Below are positions 52,946 through 61,679 of a DNA stretch of 64,000 nucleotides, in pieces. The stretch comes from Ahaetulla prasina. Taxonomy: Eukaryota > Chordata > Lepidosauria > Squamata > Colubridae. How positions within the stretch are numbered: position 1 is the first letter of the stretch; each line of letters starts with the position of its first letter. The DNA is taken from the NCBI RefSeq assembly GCF_028640845.1, contig NC_080548.1, positions 9,480,314 through 9,544,313 on the forward strand, written 5' to 3'. The notes beneath the pieces were generated by a model. That model worked only from the letters and a program-made list of their open reading frames with translations, ran no database searches and was not told where the DNA came from. The position numbers and the translations under genes were made by a program.

Positions 52946-54354
52946 GTTCTAATGCTCTTGATGTGCATTTTTTAAAATCATAGTTTTATCTTTGGGTGCC
53001 AGGGGTTGTATGTTGTGGTTCTCTTGCTAGTAATCCTTTTACATCCCCCAGTGTCACCTGTTGAGCTAGATAGCCATCTAAATCATATAAATAAACATGC
53101 TAAAGATGATAGGTAGGTTCTTAGCCTAACACGCTTTGCAAAATCCAGCCCTTGCATGAAGAAATACATTTTCAATTCAGATCTGATCTATTGCTTATTC
53201 ATTTCATTGTGGGATATAAACTTTAGAATCAGGTTGGGGAGGAAATTAGATTTCAATATCAGCCAGCCCCTTTCACACCAGTTTCCAATACTATTCCTTC
53301 CAAGATTTTTCTAAGAAATTGTGTAGTGATGGACATGAATAAATCAGATTCACAGCACTGATATTGGAAAGCCCAAAGCTTTGAATTTCATATTTGAAAT
53401 TAGGGAAAAAAAATAAGACTGAATAAAAACAAAACTTTTACTTAGAGTGATCTAACACGATATATCCCAAATCCCAAATGTAAATCCTTCTGAAAAACTG
53501 GAAGAAATTCTCTTGCAACATAACAGCTTAATTAGACTGCTGAAGAAGGGGTGTGAGTATGACTCTATTATTGTTTTAGAAAAAGATTTCTGAAATAATT
53601 AAGAGAGAGGCCACATTATTAGAGCAAATTGCTGAATTGGTCACAAAGCATAAATAAAGAACTCCTCATAAAGGGTATGAAAAATTAATGAATTCTGGAT
53701 AGCACACTAGGAACACATGCTAGGAAAATTAACAGAATTACATGGCCCCAAATAGATTTGAAAGTTAGGACAATCCAAAACCTGTTCAATAGCAGGGAGG
53801 AGGAGGGAGGGGGGAAGGATATCAGACCTATGAAAGAAGTTTCTTTCTCCTTCTTTTCTCATGGTGGGGAATGCAATGCAGAGTAGATATGAAGAAATGA
53901 ACAATGCAATGATACCACAATGTGACCTCTACTTGTTAAACATACGGAGGTAAAAGCCCGTAAAAGGATTTTGTTTTGCTAATCGAATTATGCTTTGCAT
54001 CACCAGCAGTTTGGGAGGTGAATGGAAAACGAGATGGAGAGAAGACCAGTTCTCTCTGAAGGAGAAAAACAAAAACAAAAAACAAATCTGCTCTTGGGCT
54101 TCACAACATCTGCCCAATGTACTTTTCATGACATTGTGTGATGGGCTACAGTGAAGCAGCAGTTTCACAGGAAGTATGGGGGCACAAGCAGAGGGTGAGG
54201 CAAGGGACAGCCCAGCCTAGCCCAGATCAGAGATGAGGAATCTCCCAGGATCAGGGTGAGAGTAACATAGGTTTAGTCTGGGAAGATTCTGTCCAGCAGA
54301 ATGTATATGTTAAGCAAATAAAGAGCTGAACTTTGGCTGGATTGGTCCCTGTCT
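52946..54354. other. Unassigned stretch
   Basis: No gene or named repeat recognised in 1.4 kb. Frames up to 79 aa lack motifs. Confidence 0.4.
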
Positions 54355-54362
54355 TTCTAGGG

Positions 54363-54751
54363 CAGGGGTCTGCAACCCACAGCTTTGGAGCAGCATGTAG
54401 CTCTTTCATCCCTCTGCTGCGGCTCCCTGTCACTCAAAACATGCGTCACAACCACCAATGTGCGACACCCGTCGGCACGTGATTTATTAGGCTTTTTGAC
54501 CCATTTTTTTTTCAGAGTTCAAAATGTTTTGTTGCATGCAGAAATAAAAATTTGTTTTCTCTGTAGCAGTTCACTGATTACATAAATGCAACATACTATA
54601 GCTTTTTTATACTTACCATAAAGGTAAAAAACGATATATGCAGCATCATCTTCATTTAGATGTCAGAAGGTTTTTGTGGCTCCCGGTGTTTTCTTTTCTG
54701 TGGTAAATGGGTCCAAATGTCCCTTTGAGTGTTTAAGGTTGCCAATACCTA
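54363..54751. mobile_element. hAT-type element, 389 bp, TSD TTCTAGGG
   Basis: Starts CAGGGGTCTGCAACCCACAG; ends GTTTAAGGTTGCCAATACCTA, a decayed complement. Identical flanks TTCTAGGG at 54355-54362 and 54752-54759. Near the right end GGCTCCCGGTGTTTTCTTTT and GGTCCAAATGTCCCTTTGAG are typical of a vertebrate Charlie-like group. No transposase. Confidence 0.88.
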
Positions 54752-54863
54752 TTCTAGGGTAAGCCTGATAATTGGAGACAACATTGAAGGATGTCATCTC
54801 TGCTCAAAACTCCACATCCAAGTTCCATTTTCTGAGATGGAGTTAAAGAAGACTATCTGTACC

Positions 54864-55215
54864 CTAGAGTGGCTCAGTGGCTAAGACGCTGAGCTTGTCG
54901 ATTGAAAGGTCGGCAGTTCAGCAGTTTGAATCCCTAATGCCGCGTAACAGGGTGAGCTCCCGTGACTTGTCCCAGCTTTTGCCAACCTAACAGTTTGAAA
55001 GCATGTAAAAAATGCAAGTAGAAAAATAGGGACCACCTTTGGTGGGAAGGTAAGAGCATTCCATGCGCCTTTGATGTTTAGTCATGCTGGCCACATGACC
55101 ATGGAGATGTCTTCGGAGAGCGCTGGCTCTTTGGCTTTGAAACGGAGATGACCACTGCCCCCTAGAGTCGGGAAAGACTAGCACGTATGTGTGAGGGGAA
55201 CCTTTACCTTTACTT
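54864..55215 (+). mobile_element. tRNA-derived SINE with BovB-like tail
   Basis: CTAGAGTGGCTCAGTGGCTA...TTCAGCAGTTTGAATCCCTAA...TAACAGGGTGAGCTCCCGTG...AGAGTCGGGAAAGACTAGCA...CCTTTACCTTTACT. TSD TATCTGTACC at 54854-54863 and 55216-55225. Here the head-body junction (CCTAATGCCGCGTAACAGGG) is uninterrupted and serves as the empty-site reference for the LTR at 42682. Confidence 0.93.
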
Positions 55216-55225
55216 TATCTGTACC

Positions 55226-55731
55226 TTATGTATATAAAAAAACTTTTACGTATAAAAAGAAATACATTGATGTAAAAAAGGAAATGTTTTTAAGAAAAAT
55301 CTTATGAAATTTTGTTTTTTAAATGCTTGCATGTAGGAATGTATGGTAATGAAGAATGACACTTTCAGAAAGATTTCTTAGAGAACCAAAGTAAACCTCT
55401 AGGTACACTGAGAAAAATTATGTACAAAACCAGTGATGGAAGAAAACTTTGAATGAAAATATACACCAATTGTTTTATTTTATTTTTTATGTATAAATTT
55501 CTGAAAAATAGTACTACTTTAAAAACAGAACAATTAAGTGGAACAGGTTTTATATGGATTCACAAATCCCATGGAAATCCAGTTTCAATCGCTCCTTACG
55601 TATCATTTTGTCAAATATCTGTTGCTTTGAATATCACTTTTTTTTTTTACATTTTAAAACAAAAGACTTTTGTGGGATGGTTGACATATAACTTAGCAGT
55701 TGATTTTTGCACGCATTGTGTTTCTGCATGA
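55226..55731. other. AT-rich unassigned stretch
   Basis: No recognised gene or repeat. Confidence 0.4.
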
Positions 55732-55739
55732 TATTAGAG

Positions 55740-55874
55740 CAGGGGTCTCCAACCTTGGTCCCTTTAAGACTTGTGGACTTCAACTCCCATAGTTCCTCAG
55801 CCAGCTTTGCTGGTTGAGGGACTCTGGGAGTTGAAGTCCACAAGTCTTAAAGGGACCAAGGTTGGAGACTCCTG
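55740..55874. mobile_element. Palindromic hAT MITE, 135 bp, TSD TATTAGAG
   Basis: CAGGGGTCTCCAACCTTGGT ... CCAAGGTTGGAGACTCCTG; identical flanks TATTAGAG at 55732-55739 and 55875-55882. Nearly the same sequence as 16500-16654 but with a single CTTTG in the loop. Confidence 0.95.
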
Positions 55875-55882
55875 TATTAGAG

Positions 55883-56329
55883 GAACACGTTTAACATAAA
55901 CCCACTTCTTCCCTGTATTTTGGTCATAATGACTAAAGTCATACAATGACTTACATGGGTACACTTTATGCTTTGATTAAATTTAGTATTCTAGAGGCTT
56001 TGCAAGTTGCACTTCTCAAATATAATTAACTGGAAATAGCAGACAAGATCTGACCTGCCTTCCGTATCTGCTTGATAGTTCTACATACAAGCATTTCAGA
56101 ATATACATATATTAAGCATCTCTCTTCATATTCTCCATGTTAAAAATGCCATGCCTAATTTAAACTTTTGATTAGCCTTTTCTACTACCTATTAGTAATA
56201 GATCTATCCTGACAAGCAGGATAAATTTGCCTATTTTTATTGTTATTATAGTTATTGTTCTTTCACTTATAATTCTTATTTCTCCTGAACATCTGGATGT
56301 TCAAAGTGCTGGTTGTGACATGTAACATG
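55883..56329. other. Unassigned stretch
   Basis: No recognised gene or repeat. Confidence 0.4.
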
Positions 56330-56337
56330 GTATAGGG

Positions 56338-56840
56338 ACATGATGGTGAACCTATGGCACGCGTGTCAGAGGTGGCACACAGAGCCTTCTCTGTGGGCAC
56401 GCGTACCATCACCAGCTACTCTTCCGAGTTCCATTGCATGAGTGCATGCTGGCCAGCTGGTCCAGCACACCAGTCAGCTGCTCTCTTTTGGGTACTATCA
56501 CGCACATGTGTGCTGGCCAGCTGGTTTTTGCTGGCCAGCTGATCTTTGTGTGAAGATCAGCTGTCTGGCATGCATGTGCCCTGGCCAGCTGCTCTCTTCT
56601 GGGTACCATCATGCACATGTGCACTGGCCGGCTGATCTTTGTGTGAAGATCAGCTGTCTGGCATGCATGTGCGCTGGCCAGCTGCTCTCTTTTGGGTACC
56701 ATCACACACGTGCGCTGGCCAGCAGGTCTTTGCGTGAAGATCAGCTGTCTTGCATGTATGTGCCCCAGCCAGCTGCTCTCTTCTGGGTTCCGATGCTCCT
56801 GCACATGCTCCAGCTGTGCTGAAAAGGTTAGCTTTCACTG
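56338..56840. mobile_element. hAT-type element, 503 bp, TSD GTATAGGG, with 92-bp internal tandem repeat
   Basis: Left end (A)CATGATGGTGAACCTATGGC; right end GGTTAGCTTTCACTG; identical flanks GTATAGGG at 56330-56337 and 56841-56848. The interior consists of about 3.3 copies of a 92-bp unit starting AGCTGCTCTCTTNTGGGTAC at 56475, 56587, 56680 and 56771, each containing GCTGGCCAGCTG and GATCTTTGTGTGAAGATC palindromes. The 131- and 126-aa frames here are translations of this repeat, not genes. Confidence 0.88.
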
Positions 56841-56891
56841 GTATAGGGCCAGAATATTTGAGGGACCACTTTTTTTTCCAAATGTCTACAC

Positions 56892-56988
56892 CAGGGATCT
56901 GCAAACTTGGCTCTTTTAAGACTTGTGGACTTCAACTCCCAGAGTTGAAGTCCACAAGTCTTAAAAGAGCCAAGTTTGCAGGCCCCTG
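56892..56988. mobile_element. Palindromic hAT MITE, 97 bp, 7/8 TSD
   Basis: CAGGGATCTGCAAACTTGGC ... GCCAAGTTTGCAGGCCCCTG; flanks GTCTACAC (56884-56891) and GTCTATAC (56989-56996). Almost perfect palindrome centred at 56940; nested in L2. Confidence 0.93.
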
Positions 56989-57048
56989 GTCTATACCTTC
57001 CCCATCAGATCTGGCTGAGGGAAAATACTCCAGGTACCATTTATTAAA

Positions 57049-57408
57049 GGGACGCGGTGGCTCAGGGGCAAGGACGTTGAGCTTGTCAATTGAAAGGTTG
57101 GCAACTCGGTGGTTCGAATCCCTAGTGCTACCGTGTAACGGGGTGAGTTCCCGTTACTTGTCCCAGCTTCTGCCAACCTAGCAGTTTCGAAAGCACGTAA
57201 AAATGCAAGTAGAAAAAATAGGACCCACCTTTGGTGGGAAGGTAACAGCGCTCCATGCGCCTTTGGTGTTGAGTCATGACGGCCACATAACCACGGAGAC
57301 ATTTTCAGACAGCGCTGGCTCCTCGGCTTTGAAACGGAGATGAGCACCTCCCCCTAGAGTCAGCAATGACTAGCACGTATGTGCAAGGGGAACCTTTTCC
57401 TTTACCTT
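57049..57408 (+). mobile_element. tRNA-derived SINE with BovB-like tail, nested in L2
   Basis: GGGACGCGGTGGCTCAGGGG...GGTGGTTCGAATCCCTAGTG...AGAGTCAGCAATGACTAGCA...CCTTTTCCTTTACCTT. Perfect 12-bp TSD ACCATTTATTAA at 57036-57047 and 57409-57420. Confidence 0.95.
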
Positions 57409-57745
57409 ACCATTTATTAAGGAGTGTCACCTGGTGGAATCTAGAAAGTGAGTTTTTTCTGTTGCTTTGCTTGCCCTCTGGAATACCACTTCTCCTGGCC
57501 CCAATCCTGTTGGTCTGTCAGAAGGACTTTAAGATCTGGGTGTTCTCCCAGTCATGGTGGTGGAGAGGTTAGGTAAGCCTGTGAGCTACTGTTATTACTG
57601 TTCATGGTTTTGGGGGCCATATTTTATTTATTGTTATTTTCTGTGCATTGATATTTATGATTTTATCAATGTTCTTATTTCCTTTGATTTGCTTCTGTGA
57701 GATGGGCAGCTATAAAAAAATGAATGAATGAAATTCCTCCATTCT

Positions 57746-58720
57746 CGCGCCATAATCTGAAGGAAAGACTGCTCAACCAAAGAACAACGGATTACCAGGT
57801 ACAAATGAATAAATGCATCTATTAATGAATGTGTAATCAATTAAATTCTCTATTTTCACCAAGTCATTTCAGCTGAAGAAAAAATGTCACACTGATGTTT
57901 CAAGAGATGAAATATGAGGATTTTTTTAATGACGTTTCATGTCCCCAGAACGCTCAGTTATCAAAGTGTGTATTCTGAAAGATATGAAGTTATCATCCTT
58001 TGTATGAATTTGGCAGAATCTGAATGCAAGGAAGGATTTCAAAGTGCAAATGTGCATATAAAGTTTGTGTGTATGTGTGTTTGTTTAGTTATTGCAGAGT
58101 TTATGGACCGCTGCAATCCTCCAACTCTGAGCAGTGTACTACTCCCCAAAAGTTTGGGAGATAGAGGAATAGATAAATAGACGTAGCAAATTTATAGGAC
58201 AATTGAATTTTATATCAGCCTTCCATCCAAAATGTGATATAATCGAGACATCTGCATTCCAGCAAGACTCTGAGGGCCTATCTTGAGAAAGTTAAATAGG
58301 GCTTAATGAGCACAAGACCATCAAGTCCCAGTTTAAGCCTTGGGAGCATTAAACCTCCCTACTTAAACTACACTGAAAAGTGCTTTGTCTATCTGTCTTG
58401 GAACTAAAATCACACACACAGACAAAATCACAGAGGAAAGTAATCCCAAATATTTGTGCATGGTTGCCAGGAAATTACTTGTCTGCATCCATGATATTGT
58501 CAAGTTCAAGCTCATTCCTAATATGAATTTCCTTTTTTAGTGAAATTTAATGAACTGAGCCATTTATAATGATTCATGCGGCTGATGTTGAATCTCAATA
58601 AATCTGAAAGTAGGAACAAAATTCCGATCTGGGTGGAAGGTTGCATTTTATGTCCATGAGAGATAGAAAGGAATCCATTTGCTCTTCTTAATTTAGGCCT
58701 TGAAGAGTATTCAGAAGCTA
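57746..58720. other. Unassigned stretch
   Basis: No gene or named repeat recognised. Confidence 0.4.
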
Positions 58721-58985
58721 CAACTGGTTAAGAGTGCAGCAGAAGGGCAGTTCTAGGGGCAACTAGGTTGGCCCATGTTACATCACTGTTCTGCGAGCTA
58801 CATTGGCTACCTGTTGACCCAAGTGCAATTCAATTCCAGATACTGTTCTGTTCTTCTAAGCCATTGTTTCTCAACCTCAGCTGGATTCTGCAGCCAGCAT
58901 GTGGGAATTGAAGACCACACATCAAGATGTCAGTTATCACCTTTAATGTCCTTAATGGCATGGGTCCAGGTTATTTGAGGAACCA
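58721..58985 (+). mobile_element. L2-like LINE C-terminal fragment
   Basis: Plus reading gives LAHVTSLFCELHWLPVDPS and AIQFQ, the L2/Rex block HITPVLxxLHWLPV..RIxFK, then FNVLNGMGPGYLRNQ (the xPxYL block). The middle (58860-58930, TTGTTTCTCAACCTCAGCTG, GCAGCCAGCATGTGGGAATTG) looks like an hAT remnant. Confidence 0.72.
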
Positions 58986-59600
58986 ACAAGGCCAGACAAA
59001 GAGTAATGGATGGAAACTGAACAAGGAGAGATTCAACATGGAAATAAGGAGAAATTTCCTGACAGTGAGAGCAATCAACCAATGGAACAGAAGTTGCCTT
59101 CAGAAGTTGTGGGAGCTTCATGACTGGAAGCTTTCAAGAAGAGACTGGACTGTCATCCATCAGAAATGGGGTAGGGTAGGGGTGTCAAACTCAAGGCTTG
59201 TGGGCTGGATCTGACCTGCAGGGTGCTTAAATCTGGCCCACAGGCCCACCCTGGAAACAGCAAAGGACCAGCCCATGGTGCCTCTGCCAGCAAAAACAGA
59301 GCTCGGGAGGGCAACACATGGACTTCCTGTGCTCCATTTTCACTGGCAGAAGGCTGCAAGTGGCTGTTGTGGCCGAAAATGGAGCCTCAATGAGTGATGT
59401 CAAGCTGGCCATACACGCTGGCCACATCATGCCCCCCCGCCCCTTGAAGTCTAACACAACTCTGATTAATTAAATCGATTAAATCAATTAAATTGAATTT
59501 GACACCACTGGTGTAGGGTTTCCTGCTTGGGTGGGGGATTGGAGTAGATGACCTACAAGGTTCCTTTCAACTCTGTTAATCTGTAATCTGTAATTAATTG
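58986..59600 (+). mobile_element. CR1 LINE 3' end, split by an hAT element
   Basis: CAGACAAAGAGTAATGGATG, AAATAAGGAGAAATTTCCTG, AATCAACCAATGGAACAGAA to GAAATGGGGTAGGG (59176), resuming at 59511 with GTGTAGGGTTTCCTGCTTGG, GGATTGGAGTAGATGACCTA and AACTCTGTTAATCTG. Confidence 0.88.
59177..59510. mobile_element. hAT-type element, 334 bp, 7/8 TSD, nested in CR1
   Basis: TAGGGGTGTCAAACTCAAGG ... AATTTGACACCACTG; flanks GGGTAGGG (59169-59176) and GTGTAGGG (59511-59518). The interior carries GGGCTGGATCTGACCTGCAG and CTGGCCCACAGGCCCACC. Same family as the short copy at 40931. Confidence 0.9.
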
Positions 59601-59709
59601 ATCTCACCCCAATGGGATTGTCCTGCCCCGAACATGCAGAAGGGGCATGCAGAGGGCCCCATCGGTTAAGGAATTTCAGGTGGCAGAGTCCAGAAGAAGA
59701 GACTTTTCT
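59601..59709. other. Short spacer before the LTR
   Basis: GGGATTGTCCTGCCCCGAAC and similar sequence; not recognised. Interrupted by the LTR at 59715. Confidence 0.4.
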
Positions 59710-59714
59710 GCCAT

Positions 59715-60883
59715 TGTTGTGACCCAGTGGTGGCCAGCAGAGCTGGCAGCAGAGTCAGATAGTGAGGAGATTGGGGAGAAACATGGGCCAGTCCTGGGGA
59801 CTGGGGAAAGCTCCAGCAAGGGCTCTGCATCAGAGGCAGAGAGGGAGATAGACAGCAGAGAGGCAGAGGAACAGCTGGAGCCCGTTCCCAGTGTGCACAT
59901 GCGCAGAGCTGCCAGAAGAAAAGAACAACTCAGAAAGCAGGGTCGACTTGGGAGTAAAGGCACACTTTGGGGGTGATTGGCCCCTCCCATAAGAAACAAA
60001 AGAGGAATGAACAGGGAGGGGGATTTTGCAGGAAACAATTTGTTCGTTTGGTAGTTTCAAGAGTGGAAAGTTCTGTTTGTGACTCTAAGAGACTCTGTGC
60101 CAAGTTTTGCCTTACTCTGCATTTGGAAACAAGTTATGTGGCAGCTTGCCAAATGAGATAAGGTCTGTGTTGATAACTATTCCTTTGAAAACTGAACAAA
60201 CCTTGCTGACTGTTGTTGGAAGAAATATCCATCTGGGTTCAGTTCCAAGTGGGGACAAAGACACTGGAAACATGGAGGCTGCTTGGAAAGATGGTTTAAT
60301 GGTGGTCAGGATCACATGGCTTGAGATCCTGAACAGAAAAGGGCTGAGATCCTGTGTGCTCCCTGGTTTTATGCTTTTTCTGAGCTTTGAACTTTCTGGG
60401 GCACAGGAAGAGTATCCTGATTTTTTGTCAGACTCCCAGGGGGTGGGGGTCTTAGCTAACATTGTAGGTTGTCTCTCAAGCTTGCCTGAGCCTTGCCATG
60501 TGGTGAGTTTCTGTTTTATTGTGTTGCAAATGATGGTCATTGACAAAGGTGGGGGGATTGAGTGAGCTTGGCCGAAGCCTTAATTGCCCATTGACAAAGG
60601 TGGGGAGAATGAGTTTCTACCTCTGACCCATTGACAAAAGTGGGGGTTGGCAGGAAGTTGCAGGGAGCTGCTTTGTCTTTAAAACATGTTTCTCCATTTC
60701 TCATCCAGGGAAATATATTCTGCCTTTTTAAATATTTTCTAAAATATTTCATTCTTCTAGGAGGGGGGTGGGTGCTAAATTCCTACACTGTGAATGAAAG
60801 TAATTCAGAGTTGTGTAAATAAAAGAGATTTTGCCGGGAACAATACCTGTTTCCTGCTTTTGAAGGGAGCTTAAGTCAAAACA
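59715..60883 (+). mobile_element. Solo LTR, 1,169 bp, TSD GCCAT
   Basis: Starts TGTTGTGACCCAGTGGTGGC and ends CTTAAGTCAAAACA (compare CCTAGGTCACAACA in the copy ending at 24741). Flanks GCCAT at 59710-59714 and 60884-60888. Shares GAGCTGGCAGCAGAGTCAGA, AGTGAGGAGATTGGG with 24142-24741 and has AATAAAAG at 60820 near its 3' end, so plus orientation. It is about twice as long as the other copy; much of 60150-60780 has no counterpart there. The 109- to 152-aa frames within it are not recognised proteins. Confidence 0.88.
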
Positions 60884-60888
60884 GCCAT

Positions 60889-61080
60889 GGCTTTTGCCCT
60901 TTGGAACAGAAGACCCCCACCTCTCCCCACTACAACTTGTTTCCTTCCTCACCTATTTTAATTGTAAATTATTATTATCATTATTTATTATTTACTAGCT
61001 TTTGTAAGCTGTTTAGAGTCACCTTTAGATAAGATGGATAGTGTCAGGGTATCAAGAGTTGATAGCTGTAAGTTGATGAG
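60889..61080. other. L2-like tail remnant and spacer
   Basis: TTTTGTAAGCTGTTTAGAGT, CACCTTTAGATAAGATGGAT at 61000-61040 resembles L2/MIR-type 3' tails. GTGTCAGGGTATCAAGAGTT at 61040 recalls the word at 31351 but no matching end was found. Confidence 0.45.
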
Positions 61081-61083
61081 AAG

Positions 61084-61562
61084 TTTATTTATTTATTTAT
61101 TTATTTGATTTTTATACCGCCCTTCTCCCGAAGGACTCAGGGCGGTGTACAGGCAAGATAAAACAATACAATATACAGATTAAAATACCATTTAAAAAAC
61201 TTATTTAAATTAGCCTAAAATTAAAAAATTTCCATACTAAAAACCCCGTTTAAAAATTGATAAAAGATAAAATTCAATTTAAGACAGCCCCGCGCAAATA
61301 AAAAGATGCGTCTTCAATTCGCGACGGAATGTCCGAAGGTCAGGTATTTGGCGTAAACCCGGGGGAAGTTCGTTCCAGAGTGTGGGAGCCCCCACAGAGA
61401 AGGATCTTCCCCTGGGGGCCGCCAGCCGACATTGCTTGGCAGACGGCACCCTGAGAAGTCCCTCTCTGTGAGAGCGTACGGGTCGGTGGGAGGCATGTGG
61501 TAACAGCAAGTTGTAAGCGGAGACAACCAGAAGCTGATGCAATGGAATGAGGGAGCAGGATT
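61084..61562 (-). mobile_element. L2-like LINE C-terminus and 3' UTR, antisense
   Basis: On minus an 87-aa frame (61542-61279) reads AAPRGRSFSVGAPTLWNELP, PDLRTFRRELKTHLF, the conserved end of L2 ORF2. The 3' UTR (CGCCCTGAGTCCTTCGGGAG-type sequence, minus) ends in (AAAT)n, seen on plus as TTTATTTATTTATTTATTTG at 61084-61108. The frame from ORF2 is intact over this stretch, so this is among the younger L2-type copies here. Confidence 0.9.
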
Positions 61563-61679
61563 ATTGCCATTTTAAGAAGCTGGGTAAGAAGCTGCCTTTA
61601 TAAGGGAAGCCATTAGAGGGCATTTCCTTCTCCTCAAACCTTCTCCTCATGCCTTCTCCTGCACTACATCCTACAGCAT
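61563..61679. other. Spacer
   Basis: Contains GCTGCCTTTATAAGGGAAGC; nothing recognised. Confidence 0.35.

Larger units (their letters stand above)
56849..57745 (+). mobile_element. L2-like LINE 3' part with two nested insertions
   Basis: GGCCAGAATATTTGAGGGAC (GPEYLRD, the conserved xPxYL block) begins before the MITE at 56892. After it comes CCTTCCCCATCAGATCTGGC. After the SINE at 57049 comes CCTCTGGAATACCACTTCTC and GTCAGAAGGACTTTAAGATC TGGGTGTTC, matching the L2 C-terminal block WNSLP..FK..LKTWLF. The tail at 57695-57740 is GTGAGATGGGCAGCTATAAA, ATGAATGAATG. Confidence 0.78.

Noticed and set aside
56409..56822. 131-aa and 126-aa frames on opposite strands
   Set aside because: Both are translations of a 92-bp tandem repeat inside an hAT element.
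60107..60565. 152-aa plus and 144-aa minus frames inside the large LTR
   Set aside because: They overlap on opposite strands and have no retroviral or host motif; LTRs do not normally code.
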